Source: Pectinophora gossypiella
Taxonomy: Eukaryota > Arthropoda > Insecta > Lepidoptera > Gelechiidae
Assembly (NCBI RefSeq): GCF_024362695.1
Contig: NC_065431.1
Coordinates: forward strand, 2,424,624 to 2,488,623
Direction of reading: 5' to 3'
DNA length: 64,000 nt
A program made the translations under genes and the position numbers. This document shows, piece after piece, positions 41,433 through 52,352 of the stretch. The notes beneath the pieces are model-generated. The model ran no database searches, was not told where the DNA came from, and saw nothing but the letters and a program-made list of their open reading frames with translations. Each line of letters opens with the position of its first letter. The first letter of the stretch is position 1.

Positions 41433-41675
41433 GATAAGCTGCAAAAGTCCAATCAGTTTCTTGCAAAGTAATAAATTAACTGGTTGCACTTAAGACATCT
41501 TGGTTACATGTCGTTTCTGTAATAGACCAAAAGCACCTACAAAAACAGAAATTTTATTATAATGACAACTAATGGTTCATAATTTCAGGTCAGTGACTGC
41601 ATTTTTGCTCTTTGATTGTACATCCACTCTTTTTTATTTTTTTTCTTTTTTGTCTGTCTGTGTCTGTTGAACTTC

Positions 41676-41750
41676 TCTCTCTTTTAATTTCAGAGCTGCG
41701 CTCTTGTCAGTGGAATAATCGCCATTCCTCTCTTCTTCTCGCCAAAACCT
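41676..41750 (-). mobile_element. RT-A LINE terminal fragment
   Basis: CT repeat, cagagctgcgctcttgtcag and gccattcctctcttcttctc. Confidence 0.75.
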
Positions 41751-41755
41751 TTTTT

Positions 41756-42055
41756 TTTTATTTATTTATTGTTGAAAACATTTTACATAATGATACAATT
41801 GAATCGCATTGCTAAACCTTGCAGGTTTGTCTCAATGCAATATTCCGCTATTGTTACAGTTTGTACATCAGAAGTATACCACTAATTAATTACACTATTC
41901 AACAAATAAAGGACACATGTCAAACGCCAAACGCATACATGGACAAAAGAACCGGTAGAATAGGTAATTCGCCACAAGTGAGGCGCATCATAGCTACGTA
42001 TGAGCGGGCGATTCCGAGAAACTGGCAAGCAGCAAACAAGTAAACACCTTCACCT
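41756..42055. other. Unassigned stretch
   Basis: No gene or repeat recognised with confidence. Confidence 0.35.
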
Positions 42056-42061
42056 CCTGAT

Positions 42062-42306
42062 ACGACACGACCTACACCTTCTCTTTTATTTGTTTCAGAA
42101 ATGTTATCCTAGGTCTACCCCTTCCTCTCTTCCCTTCAATTTTTCCTTCTATAATGTTTGTTATAAATGAATCGTGTCGTATTAGGTGGCCAATCATATT
42201 TCCTCTCCGGTTCTCTATAGTCTTCAATATGGTTCTCTTTTCTTCAACTCTTTCCAGCACTTTTTCATTTGACACCATTATTTTTGGTGAGTCTATACCC
42301 GGTACA
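42062..42306 (-). mobile_element. RT-A RTE-like LINE C-terminal coding relic
   Basis: Minus strand reads EKRTILKTIENRRGNMIGHL, then NIIEGKIEGKRGRGRPRITF and KQIKEKV before a stop and frame loss. The GHL.RHD and GRGRPR blocks belong to the region after the reverse transcriptase domain in RTE-like LINEs. The catalytic domain is absent. It continues, out of frame, into the VVSY segment. Confidence 0.75.
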
Positions 42307-42329
42307 AATTCTGGAAACAACCAAACTAG

Positions 42330-42389
42330 GTACCCTGACACCAGGGTTGATGGGGTTGGTAATTCGCCTCACAACCCACACGATAGAAG
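42330..42389 (+). mobile_element. S1 SINE tail scrap
   Basis: cctgacaccagggttgatgg to cacacgatagaagacg. Confidence 0.7.
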
Positions 42390-42514
42390 ACGTTCGTTTT
42401 TCTTTTTCGTAACTCATACTGCAGCGATACACTCCATGTTGCTCCACGTTTTAAAGCAATTTATCACTTAGCTGGACAGTATGGAGAACTGTCAAAATTT
42501 AGGAACACTCATCT

Positions 42515-42813
42515 TTTTTTTTGACGTGACTTATTGTAGATTTGCCGCAGATGGCATTAACTACTTGGCCGGACAAATGGGGAGCGCTGAAGGCTCTCAC
42601 CCGGTACAACGTTTAAGACAACAGGCCTGAGGGTGCCCAGTTGGGCGCGAACCTCGGCACAGGGCGTCGTCTGAAAGGAAAAGTATTTGAAAAAATTTAT
42701 CGATCCTAGCGGGTCGATAGCGATAAGCACTTATTGAGGGAAATCGTCGACCACGCCGGCGGGGTTGGTATCGGGGTCCTGAAGTGTTTGGTGTCGTGAG
42801 CTGATTGGCTGCA
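42515..42813 (-). mobile_element. P retroposon
   Basis: T-run, gacgtgacttattgtaga, to the tcgtgagctgattggctg block. Confidence 0.85.
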
Positions 42814-42927
42814 CTACTTGGCCGAATAGAGAGCGCTAAATTGGCTTTTTGGATTGGCTAAGACAACAGGCCTGAGGGTGCCCAGTTGGGCGCGAACCTC
42901 AGCTCAGGGCGTCGTCTGAGAGGAAGA
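42814..42927 (-). mobile_element. P retroposon, second copy in tandem
   Basis: Restarts at ctacttggccgaatagag and ends gtcgtctgagaggaag. It directly follows the first copy. Confidence 0.8.
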
Positions 42928-43270
42928 AACACTCAACAGTGCTGCCGCCTACATTTGAGCTTCTAGTTTTTATTCTAATTAGATATCTATCTATGTTTTG
43001 TTTACACAGCCCTGACCTGATGATCTATTGGGTCCAGTGGCCCAAGTGACCATAAGAATTACTAGCGTGACTTTATGCATGTTTGTTGAAAACATCCAAT
43101 TTGTGTCATGAGATATTATTTGTTTATTTTATGATAAAAACAACGTGCTTTAACACGTGAGGTTATAATGTTAAAAATAATATTAATAAGACTGGTATTC
43201 TATGATGTTCACGCAACTTTTCCTCCACTCGACTCGGCATCAGCTGAGCATTTCGGTATTTAAAGTTGAC
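42928..43270. other. Unassigned spacer
   Basis: No recognised feature. Confidence 0.4.
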
Positions 43271-43272
43271 AT

Positions 43273-43551
43273 TGCTGCTAATTCCTGTAAACACCATCTA
43301 ATTTTATTTTAAGTTATATCTGTCATTTTCTTATCCGCCGAACAAGCATAAAATTTATGGAACACACGTCAATTTTAAGCATAAATCTAAAACAGCCGTC
43401 TAAAAATTTTACATTGGCCAATAACCCGCCAGAATTATGTGGACAGCACACGTCAAACGGCTTGCATACGTACCAGCGAGATACCTTTTTGATTCGCCCG
43501 GGTTATTCATTTTTAAAATTAAGAGCTGTCAATCATCCGTCCCTTTCCTTC
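43273..43551. mobile_element. M1 foldback element
   Basis: Left arm aattcctgtaaacaccatct; centre aacccgccagaattatgtg; the right arm stops at cctttcctt where S4 begins. Confidence 0.8.
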
Positions 43552-43726
43552 TTCCGCTTACCTAACCTAAAGATTTGACAGGTCCGGATTTTTACAGAAG
43601 CGACTGCCTGTATGACCTTCCAATCCGAGAAGGGAAAACCAGCCCAATGCAGGTTAGGTCACATACCTCCGAAAATGCATTTTCCGGAAATGTGGATTTC
43701 CTCACGATGTTTTCCTTCACAGCAAG
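43552..43726 (-). mobile_element. S4 SINE 3' part
   Basis: ttccgcttacctaacctaaa to tcctcacgatgttttccttc. Confidence 0.8.
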
Positions 43727-43847
43727 AGGCAAGATTAACACTTAAAATTCACGGCGTATTATTTGTTATTGTCTTGTGTTTGTGTGTGGCGTCCTTTTAT
43801 AACAAACTATATCTATTCTATTTTTAATTTATTTAAACATCATAGAA

Positions 43848-43925
43848 AGGAAGTAGAAGGAAAGAGAGGAGGGGTAGACCAAGAAGAGCTTACATGGAAC
43901 AGATTAAAGAGAAATGGTTTTATAA
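43848..43925 (+). mobile_element. RT-F LINE fragment
   Basis: aaggaaagagaggaggggta and cttacatggaacagattaaa, the GKRG...YMEQIK coding region, frameshifted. Confidence 0.65.
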
Positions 43926-43935
43926 AGAAGTTTTT

Positions 43936-44225
43936 TCGGTGGCGCAGCGGTTAACGCGCTCGGTCTGCGATTGTTGAAGTAAAGCAACTTTCGCAGAGGC
44001 CGGTCATAGGATGGGTGACCACAAAAAAAAAGTTTTCATCTCGAGCTCCTCCGTGCTTCAGAAGGCACGTTAAGCCGTTGGTCCCGGCTGCATTAGCAGT
44101 CGTTAATAACCACCAATCCGCACTGGGCCCGCGTGGTGGTGTAAGGCCCGATCTCCCTATCCATTCAAAGGGAAGGCCCGTGCCCCAGCAGTGGGGACGT
44201 TAATGGGCTGGTGATGAATGATGAT
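43936..44225 (+). mobile_element. S3 tRNA/5S-like SINE, full length
   Basis: Box A tggcgcagcggttaacgcg, gtaaagcaactttcgcag, ggatgggtgacc, core and tail gggctggtgatgaatgatg. Confidence 0.9.
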
Positions 44226-44262
44226 ACAAGAATGTACACATTATGAATAGACTACTATTTGA

Positions 44263-44400
44263 CGACTACTCTGGGCGCCATCCCACTTGACAGAGTACTG
44301 CGGGGCGAAAGGCAAGAGAGAAACCACTGCCCTATTTTTCACTAATAAATAGCTTGGAGAATGCTTCACAGACAAGAGCGTGGCTTTTAAATTAAATGAC
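44263..44400 (+). mobile_element. RT-B LINE 3' end
   Basis: ctctgggcgccatcccactt to gacaagagcgtggcttttaa. Confidence 0.75.
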
Positions 44401-44687
44401 GATTGTTGTTAGATTGTGGTTACGGAATCCGTTATTATCATAACTGAGATCGCAGATAACTATCAAACGAATTTGTTATTCGAAACTGTCAAATTATAAA
44501 CCAGACTAATAATAATTCTCTAATAACAATTCGTGGTAAATAATGACATATTAATGAGAATTTCATTGATGTTTTCTTTGAATAAATTGTTTGATAGGGG
44601 TCAAGCATTTAATCTATATGACGTCATTGTTATAACATTACATACCTACATATTTATTTAAAAAAAAACAACCAATTTATTGTTTCC
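44401..44687. other. AT-rich spacer
   Basis: No recognised feature. Confidence 0.4.
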
Positions 44688-44892
44688 TAGCTGTTACCCG
44701 CGACTTCACGCGAAACCCTATTATTAAAACTATAGAAGTTTCACACAAACTTTGCCACCCCTTTTTACCCTCTTAGGGGTCAAATTTCGCAATATCCCGT
44801 CTTAGTGAGCACCTATGTCCTAAAAGGAGCCCCCATGCAAAATTTGAGATTCCTAGCGCTTGTAGTTTCTGAGATTGCGTGAGTGATTTGCG
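44688..44892 (+). mobile_element. HL2 Helitron-like/LEP1-like repeat
   Basis: gttacccgcgacttcacgcg, then ctattattaaaactatagaa and cttagtgagcacctatgtcc. A related copy is at 53837-53997. Confidence 0.55.
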
Positions 44893-44900
44893 TATGCCCA

Positions 44901-45232
44901 TACATACATAAACAGCCTATATACGTCCCATTGCTGGGCACAGGCCTCCCCTCAATCAACCGGAGGGGGTATGGAGCATACTCCACCACGCTGCTCCAAT
45001 GCGGGTAGCTGGAGGTGTTTTTACGGCTAATAGCCGGGACCAACGGCTTAACGTGCCCTCCGAAGCACGGCATCAACTTACTTTTTCGGACAATCAGGTG
45101 ATTCAAGCCTGAAAAGTCCTTACCAAACAAAGGACAGTCTCACAAAGTGATTTTGACAATGACCCCATCGGGAATCGAACCCGGACCTCCAGATCGTGAG
45201 CCTAACGCTCTAACCACTAGACCACGGAGGCT
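44901..45232 (-). mobile_element. S2 SINE, full length
   Basis: Complete reverse S2 from tail (acgtcccattgctgggca) to head (ccactagaccacggaggct). Confidence 0.9.
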
Positions 45233-45256
45233 GTCAAGACCACGGAGGCTGTTAAT
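45220..45256 (-). repeat. Short duplication of the S2 head end
   Basis: agaccacggaggctgt occurs twice in tandem at the SINE boundary. Confidence 0.8.
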
Positions 45257-45379
45257 TCCGTACATATTCAATCGTTTAATGACAGACCAGACGCTCTATT
45301 CAAAAATTTCGTTATTACCGTGAGCCGCTTAATGCGTAAGTGCGAGTGAGACACACAGTCCTTGCTCTCTTTACTCTTT

Positions 45380-45735
45380 TTGGCCGGACAAATGGGGAGC
45401 GCTGAGGACTCTCACCTGGTACAAAATTTAAGACGACAGGCCTCAGGGTGCTAAGTTGAGCGCAAACCTCGGCTCAGGGCGTCGTCAGAGGAGATTATAA
45501 TTCAAAAATATCTTTATTCAGTAGGTAACATAGTTACACTTTGAATCGTCATTTTTTAACATAACGACCGTCTCATCCGCCTAAAACTACTGCAGCTTCT
45601 CATAACCTGTATAGCCGGGTGAAGCTGCATGAAAAACCTCGGCACAGGGCGCTAGACGTTCTTTAAAAAAAACATAAAATAATTGTCGACTTAAGTGGGC
45701 CGAAAGCGATAAGAGTTAAATGAGGGAAATCGATC
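45380..45735 (-). mobile_element. P retroposon interrupted by LG
   Basis: P at 45380-45496 (ggccggacaaatggggagcg) and about 45668-45735 (gggccgaaagcgataagag). Confidence 0.75.
45497..45666 (-). mobile_element. LG LINE 3' tail nested in P
   Basis: Complement of 62378-62546: tatctttattcagtaggtaa to cggcacagggcgctagacg. Confidence 0.8.
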
Positions 45736-45858
45736 GAAATGATTAATTAATTATAATAACAATTTTATTTAGTTCACGCAACCTAACACGTTTCCTTTAC
45801 GAGCAGATTGTCACGTTTTTAATAATAACAAAACATTTTGTTATGTCAATATTTATTA

Positions 45859-46063
45859 GCAGTAACTGTCAGTACTATTCAGAGGCGGAGGACAGGAGTC
45901 CTAGTACGGCTTTGTAATAGACTACTCTGGGCGCCATTCCACTTGCGTCAGGCAGAGTACTGCGGGGCGGAAGGCAAGAGGGAAACCACTGCCCTATTTT
46001 TCCCTAAAAAAGTAGCATGGAGAATGCTACACCGAAAAGAGCGTGGCTCTTAAATTAGTGATG
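45859..46063 (+). mobile_element. RT-B LINE 3' end
   Basis: Reads in part EYCGAEGKRETTALFFPKK, then VAWRMLHRKERGS and a stop, with a GATGA-like end. The C-terminal LHR.ERGS matches RT-F, so the two are related RTE-like tails. Confidence 0.8.
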
Positions 46064-46149
46064 AATATTTATTGCGATCTCAGTACTCAAGAACACAGTG
46101 TCTTCCCCTTAATAGAGACAGTAAGAAGAATGTTAAATACGGACTTATA

Positions 46150-46568
46150 CTCCACTTAGCAGATTCTGCTCCGCACCACCCAAATCCCCTGGTAGTTGCG
46201 GCTTCCGAATACATCCCGCTTAGGGACGGTACAGAAAAGTATCGGCGCCCGAAGGACGTATTATACGATCCCGACGACCCAATTACTCTAGCCGATAGGC
46301 CAATGAGCTCGCGACAACAAACACTTCAGGACCCCGATACCGACCCCCGGCGTGGTCGACGATTTCCCTCATTCAGCTATCGACCCGCCGGGGTCGAATA
46401 ATTCTTTCAAATATTATCCTCTGAGGCGACGCCCAACTGCGCAACGCGCCCTCAGGCCTGTTGTCTTAAATTGTGTACCGGGTGAGAACCCTCAGCGCTC
46501 CCCATTTGTCCGGCCAAATGGTTAATGCCATCTGCGGCAAATCTACAATAAGTCACGTCAAAAAAAAC
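46150..46568 (+). mobile_element. P retroposon, longest sense copy
   Basis: Includes upstream cccgcttagggacggtacag and gaaggacgtattatacgatc blocks, then the usual 3' region and A-run. A frame at 46072-46401 could be decayed LINE coding sequence but has no recognised domain. Confidence 0.8.
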
Positions 46569-46663
46569 TATCATTTTTAGTTACATAAACATAATATTTA
46601 TTTAAATATTACTAGAATATTTTTTTAGAAAAAAGTTTATATTTCTATGTTTATTCATTTATC

Positions 46664-46819
46664 TGAAGTGCAGTTTTCACTAACACAGTTGACTCGACCG
46701 TTATAGACGGCGATACGGCTCACCTATCACGTTGGTCTAACAGAAAGCTCGGTGAGGTGTGGGTACTTAGTTCATCTTGCGATGGATGTACCTCTGACTA
46801 CCCCAATTGGGATGTAGAT
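46664..46819 (+). mobile_element. S5 SINE
   Basis: aagtgcagttttcactaaca to accccaattgggatgtag. The box B end is missing. Confidence 0.8.
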
Positions 46820-47248
46820 GTGAGCTTATGTAAAGTTTCATATTTCTATTTATTTAATATTTGTTAGTTTTCCTTAAAAAAAGTGCTTAAATAGTTTATT
46901 TGAAAAATAATATGTAGGACACTGAAAAATAATAGTAATAACTGCATTTATGGCAAATAAAGAATCTTAATCTTAAACCTAGATAATTAATTAATAACTA
47001 AAATAAATAATAAGTACTGGGTTTTGCTACGCGAAACTTCTAGAAAAAAAATGCATTCGTCATATGAATTTATCAAAATCGAAACGAGTCTAAAGTCTAT
47101 AAAAAGATTTATGAATTGAATACATTAATTTTTATTTTCCACCAAGTTAGAGTCTTGGAAAATGTTATGGGTTCCGAAGTAATTATAACATGAAATAGCA
47201 CAGAGTTCGTGGATGTAATGCTTGTGAAATATTTAATCATAATTTATC
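46820..47248. other. AT-rich spacer with a LINE-like tail
   Basis: A possible LINE terminus (atggcaaataaagaatctta) lies near 46950; the rest is unassigned. Confidence 0.35.
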
Positions 47249-47327
47249 GATCTCCCTATCCATCCATAGGGAAGGGGAGTGCCTCAGCAGTGGGGACGTT
47301 AATGGGCTGGTGATGATGGTGATGATT
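47249..47327 (+). mobile_element. S3 SINE tail
   Basis: cgatctccctatccatccat to gggctggtgatgatgg. Confidence 0.85.
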
Positions 47328-47363
47328 TATAGATCAAGCAATAAAAACTTCTGTTTTGCGAAT

Positions 47364-47520
47364 GTGAACTGGGAATGTGACACGGTGGGTAGTTTTAAAA
47401 GGAACTTGAAGGATTACTATTTGAGTCTTGCTTGAGTTGCATTAGTCGTATTTGTATGCATTTACTTATTTATTTAGGTATATGTATTGTATATCATGTG
47501 TATATTTATAAAACAATATT
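47364..47520 (+). mobile_element. LINE ORF terminus, CR1/Jockey-like
   Basis: Reads VGSFKRNLKDYYLSLA and a stop, the usual FK..LK.YLL end of these LINE proteins, then an AT-rich tail. Confidence 0.6.
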
Positions 47521-47639
47521 CTTCTTCTTATCGTGTCGATGGAAAACTAAATAGTATCGGCCCAAAACTTGGCAACAAGTATGAATAGAAACAATATTAA
47601 AAGTATATAATATGTTTATATTACTAAGATGCTGGAGAT

Positions 47640-48110
47640 GCCTAGGACCAATACCAATTTTGGCTTTCACTCATTTTCCGTCCGTGCAGCCATGCTCTGG
47701 AATAGGCTGCCGAGGGTAGTTCAGGAGAGTTCCTCTTACCTAATTTTTAAGAAGAGAGTCAAAGAGCACTTTTTATCCATAGAGTATTCGTAGTCTAAGT
47801 ATATTGTTATATATATAATAGGTATGTATGTAGGTATAGTATATTTTATATGTGTATATATTTATAGAGGCTTAGGCATATGTTTGTGTATATATATATT
47901 TTTAAACGGTTTTATATGTAGATATAATTATTATAATGTATTTAATATATTGCACCTCTTTTTATTCTTCCGCAGTTACTCTAATACTACCTCTGGGTTG
48001 GCTGGAAGAGATCTCTCTTAGAGATAAGTCCACCCTTGTAAACGTCCATTTCTTGTTTGTGATGTAACTAGTTGTTAAGTGCAATAAAGTATATTCATTA
48101 TATATTTATG
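47640..48110 (+). mobile_element. LINE 3' end with ORF terminus, CR1/Jockey-like
   Basis: Reads SFSVRAAMLWNRLPRVVQES, then IFKKRVKEHFLSIEYS and a stop at 47791. The W..LP and FK..VK.HF pattern is typical of the C-terminus. The 3' UTR has tggaagagatctctcttaga and ends tgcaataaagtatattc. Confidence 0.8.
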
Positions 48111-48171
48111 AAAAATATATATAATATAAATATAATTTATTTAAATTTGGTTTGTAGGGTTAGGTTTTTGA

Positions 48172-48484
48172 TATCCTTCGTGGCCTAGTGGTTAGAGTTT
48201 TGGGCGATCTGGAGGTTCGGATTCGATACCCGATGGAAATATTGTCGAAATCACTTTGTGAGACTGTTCTTTGTTTGGTAAGGACTTTGCAGGCTTGAAT
48301 CGGCTGATTGTCCGAAAAAGTAGGAGGATTCCGTGTCTCCGAAGGCACGTTACCCCGTTGATCCGGGCTATTAGCCGTAAAACACATCTATCAACCCGCA
48401 GTGGAGCAGCGAGGTGGAGTATGCTCCATGCCTCTTCGGTTGATTGTGGGGCCTGTGACCAGTAGTGGGACGTATAAAGGCTGT
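48172..48484 (+). mobile_element. S2 SINE, full length, decayed
   Basis: Head cttcgtggcctagtggttag, body, core, atcaacccgcagtggagcag and tail gtgggacgtataaaggctg. Confidence 0.85.
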
Positions 48485-49437
48485 TTTTTTTAAAAAAAAA
48501 AACACATTTCATACACAACATTATGTTTAAAATGCGTCTTTTATTGTTTGTATTCCAACAAGGAACCCTAAAAAAATAGCCTCACCTGTATTTTGGCGTA
48601 GACTCAAACGCCAGCAGTTCCTGATAGCCAAGGTCTATCAGCCATTTTTTATTTTCTAATTAATTTATAACTCATGACCTTTGAGGTCAAAATATGTTTT
48701 GCATATTGCCGACTTTGGACTTTGTGAAATCAAGGTCGAAGTTACAGTTGTCTATGAGGCGAAAAATCTAGAACTGTTTTTTGTAAGGACTTATCGTTAC
48801 CTTGTCGTTAACTCTCGCCAAATTTCGCTCACCGTCAAGCTAGCAAGTGCAATAAAACATGGCTATAAATCCAGAACCGTGACGGTACTATTTTTTTTAC
48901 AACAGGTACTATTTTTTTCAATAAGAGTACTAATTTTTGGTATGGTCAAATTATTTTTTCGTGCCCATTTTTTTTTTGAGGCCGCTAGCTTGAGACTTGA
49001 CTAAATTATATTACTATAATTTAATAAATTGTTAATGTTTGTTTTATGAGAAATTAAATTTGTTATTTTATTGAATTGATGTGATATGATAATGCATGAT
49101 TATATATTTTAATTTGTATACCTGAATTATAAGGTCGAATATGGCGGACATCCTAGCTATAAAATCATTTTGTACCTGTATTCTTACAAATAAAGAACTT
49201 TGAATTTGCAAAGCAAAATATTACTATTATACATAACTAAATAATTATACATACATATAATAACACTACAAAGCTAACACATAAGCAGTTAAAATGCATC
49301 AGTGGTATTTGTGGAGTTTTGCGGTTTCTACCATACATAATCGTTTTATGACGTCGTTTGTATGGAAAAGTACTTATGCAATATGCAATTATTTAAATAC
49401 AAGCTTTTGCCCGCGGCGTGACACGGTTCCCCTTTCC
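48485..49437. other. Unassigned 950-bp stretch
   Basis: No supported gene. The frame at 48681-49004 is AT-driven and lacks a recognisable domain. The end near 49190 has tacaaataaagaactttgaa, which could be a LINE tail. Confidence 0.4.
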
Positions 49438-49925
49438 TCATCATCGTTAATTTAAGAGCCACGCTCTTGTCGGTGTAGCATTCTCCATTCATGTCAGATA
49501 CTGGAATCGTTACACTTCAGAGTGCCCAGAGACGCGAGAGAACCAAAGCGAAGACCGCAAATGTTTCGGGTGCAGCCCTCGAGACCGAACATGGGGGACT
49601 GTGCTCCTGTCACTAGGGCCTTGCGCTACATTAATGATATAGCGGAACGTAACTACGAGGTTGACTTATTTACTTGTTCGGTGGTGATATTCACAGAACG
49701 GTCTCTAAATCATTTCAATGGGTACTAGATGTTATTCATACTTCGTTTTATAAAATATTTAATCCCATTTATGTATCGATATCGCATTGGGTATACCTGT
49801 AAAGATATTGTTTAAGAATTATGGAAATAAATTTAAAAAAAAAATGTCTATCCTTCACTTCCTTCTAAGACACGACGTTCGCCTACTCTTTAATCTGTTC
49901 CATGTAAGCTCTTCTTTTCTCCTTT
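49438..49925 (-). mobile_element. RT-F LINE interrupted by a poly(A) retroposon
   Basis: RT-F at 49438-49498 and 49845-49925 (acttccttctaagacacgac, ctgttccatgtaagctcttc). Confidence 0.8.
49499..49844 (+). mobile_element. LINE 3' end retroposon with poly(A)
   Basis: Inserted in RT-F with atgtc on both sides; ends gaaataaatttaaaaaaaaa. A frame at 49522-49728 reads through RALRYINDIAERNYEVDLFT to a stop, resembling the short conserved C-terminus of some Jockey-type LINE proteins. Identity is tentative. Confidence 0.6.
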
Positions 49926-49934
49926 CCTAATGTA

Positions 49935-50085
49935 CCAATTTTTAGCTTCCTACCTTGAAAACTGCGAAAAGGTCCTTATAAAATTCCACCCCCTCTTTGA
50001 CGGAGTTGGGGGCAGATATCTAAAAAAAAACGATGCACGATTTTTTTGTTGGTCACAAATAGTCCGCATACCAATTTAAATAATA
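49935..50085. repeat. Repeat pair member (with 50640-50760)
   Basis: agcttcctaccttgaaaact recurs at 50648 as agctttctaccttgaaaatt with similar downstream layout. Family unknown, Helitron-like possible. Confidence 0.4.
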
Positions 50086-50207
50086 ATAATTAAAAAGTTT
50101 ATTCAGGTAAAACCTACGACATACATATTATACATTTATATAACATTTAAATATACACACGTGAATATTTAGTTGTTTAGTTTGTGTTTAGTTAGTTTAG
50201 TTACATA

Positions 50208-50619
50208 CATAAACTCACGCCTATTTCCCACCGGGGTAAGCAGAGACTATAGAATTCCATTTGCTTCGATCCTGACATACTTCTCTTGCTTCCTCCACAT
50301 TCATCAATCGCTTCATACACGCACGCCGGTTCAGAGTAGATCGTATTAAATCTTTTCTAAGGACATCTCCAATTTGGTCATCGTAAGTCCTTCTCGGTCT
50401 TCCTCTGGCAGCCCTACCATCAACTTTTGCTTTATATACCGCTTTTGCAATTCTATTATCCTTCATCCGCTCTACGTGTCCAAACCAACCTAACATTCCC
50501 TTCTCAATCTTAGTCACTATATCGTCTCTTTTACACCACATCTCTCTCTTATCACACTGTTTCTCACTCTATCACTCAACTTCACACTGCAGATGCTACG
50601 AAAAGACCTCGTTTCTACG
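50208..50619 (-). mobile_element. RT-H RTE-like LINE 3' end
   Basis: The best RT-H copy. An open frame (50221-50541) reads IEKGMLGWFGHVERMKDNRI, then GRAARGRPRRTYDDQIGDVL, STLNRRACMKRLMNVEEARE and ends YPGGK. The WFGHVERM and GRPRR blocks lie after the reverse transcriptase domain in RTE-clade proteins. Upstream the frame is broken. The 3' tail is a TATG repeat. Confidence 0.8.
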
Positions 50620-50639
50620 TTTTAGTTTAGTTAACGTTT

Positions 50640-50760
50640 ATTTTTAGCTTTCTACCTTGAAAATTGCGGATTGCTCCATACAAACTTCAACCCCCTATTT
50701 TAGGTAAGTGGGGGGGGGGGTTTAGAAAGAGACAAAAAGTACTCCATGTCACTCTTTATC
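50640..50760. repeat. Repeat pair member (with 49935-50085)
   Basis: See the partner copy. Contains a G10 run near 50709. Confidence 0.4.
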
Positions 50761-50767
50761 CCTCCAA

Positions 50768-50880
50768 ATAACATAACATAAACAGCCTATATACGTCCCA
50801 CTGCTGGGCACAGGCCTCCCCTCAATCAACCGGAGGGGGTATGGAGCATACTCCACCACGCTGATCCAATGCGGATTGGT
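50768..50880 (-). mobile_element. S2 SINE tail
   Basis: ataacataaacagcctatat to ccaccacgctgatccaatgc. Confidence 0.85.
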
Positions 50881-51092
50881 CTCCCTTCAAATATCACCTT
50901 TTAAAAAATCACGTCAATTCGCCGCTCCGTCTTGCCGTAAAAGACGAAGAAACTAACAGACATACACACTTTCCCATTTATAATATTAAGTAGTATGGAT
51001 AAACTAGAGAATAAAAATTAAATGCTACGATAGAATATATTGATAATATATGTTTACAGGATAGCAGATAATTGGTCATGTGTATACTTCTA

Positions 51093-51403
51093 TAACAGCC
51101 TCAGTGGTCTAGTGGTTAGAGCGTTAGGCTTACGATCTGGAGGTCCGGGTTCGATACCCGATGGGGACATTGTCGAAATCACTTTGTGAGACTGTCCTTT
51201 GGTAAGGACTTTTCAGGCTTGAATCACCTGATTGTCCGAAAAAGTAAGATGATTCCGTGCTTCGGAGGGCACGTTAAGCCCTTGGTCCACAAAACACATC
51301 CACCAACCCGCATTGGAGCAGCGTGGTGGAGTATGCTCTATACCGTCTCCGGTTGATTGAGGGGAGGCTTGTGCCCAGCAGTGGGACGTATATAGGCAGT
51401 TTA
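51093..51403 (+). mobile_element. S2 SINE, full length
   Basis: Head gcctcagtggtctagtggtt, box B gggttcgatacccg, core, tail cagtgggacgtatataggc. Confidence 0.9.
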
Positions 51404-51440
51404 TATATACTTCTATAACATAAGGACAATCTAATGTTTA

Positions 51441-51748
51441 TATTCCCAATTGGGTTAGTCAGAGATGCGAGTCAGATCGCGAGATGAACTAAGCACCCAC
51501 ACCTCATCTAGCTTTCTGTTAGATCTACGTGATAGGTGAGCCGTATCGCCGTCTATAATGGTCGAGCCAACTGTGTTAATGCAAACTGCACTTAAGATAA
51601 ATTAATAACTCATATATGTAACTCATGTATGTGACTTTTTGTAATTATTTCTTTTTATTTTGGTGCAATAAAGTGTATTTGTATTGTATTGTATTGTATG
51701 TAAGTCCGGTACAGGGGTTCGAACTGGCGCTTTCCGTATGAGAAGTAA
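51441..51748 (-). mobile_element. S5 SINE split by a LINE tail
   Basis: Reverse S5 from attcccaattgggttagtc to the box B-like aggggttcgaactgg. Interrupted at 51629-51702. Confidence 0.8.
51629..51702 (+). mobile_element. LINE 3' tail with TTGTA repeat
   Basis: Close copy of 2630-2713. Flanks share gtatg. Confidence 0.75.
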
Positions 51749-51749
51749 G

Positions 51750-52064
51750 CCTTCTTCTATCATATGGGCTGTGAGGTAAATTACTAACCTCATCAATTCT
51801 AGTGTCAGGGTTATTATTAAGCCAAAGGCACCTGACATGGCTCGTGTAACGATGACTCACTTAAGTATATCAGTAAGTAGTAACTGGGACTTAACGTGCC
51901 TTCAGCACGGATCATCTTACTTTCAGACAATCAGGTGATCGGCTGTAATGTCCTAACCAAACTGGGGGATCACAAAGATGATTTTTGTGATATGTCCTGG
52001 GTTTTGAACCCGGGACCTCCGGATCGTGAGCCCAACGCTTAACCACTGGACCGCAGAGGGCGTT
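51750..52064 (-). mobile_element. S1 SINE, full length
   Basis: Tail cttctatcatatgggctgtg to head ccactggaccgcagagggc. Confidence 0.9.
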
Positions 52065-52077
52065 CGAAGTAAGTCTG

Positions 52078-52312
52078 ATTGTGTGGAATTTTCCGTCGCA
52101 AAAGTATGGAACTGAAAATAATTTAGAAAACACAAAAAAAATCATGAATTTTCCGACAGCAAATTCCACTTGATATTAACTCAAAATCATGGTCTGAATC
52201 ATCCCCTCAGTATTCTAAACAACAGTAAACAGTAGTACAGTACAGTACAGTAGTAGTAGTTTCAGTATTGTAAACTTTTTTTTTTTTTTTTTTCGTAACG
52301 ATGTCACTTACA
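52078..52312. mobile_element. M2 element, left arm reduced
   Basis: attttccgtcgcaaaagtat to cgtaacgatgtcacttacac. The right arm is interrupted by a CAGTA-type repeat and a T-run. Confidence 0.75.
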
Positions 52313-52352
52313 CCCATATGTACTTGTATGGCTACTTGTATGCACTTGTATG

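Noticed and set aside
42814..42927. A tandem duplication of P as a regulatory array
   Set aside because: Two adjacent 5'- or 3'-truncated P copies explain it; nothing suggests regulation.
48681..49004. A 107-residue plus-strand frame
   Set aside because: AT-driven composition, no motif, no splice-site support.
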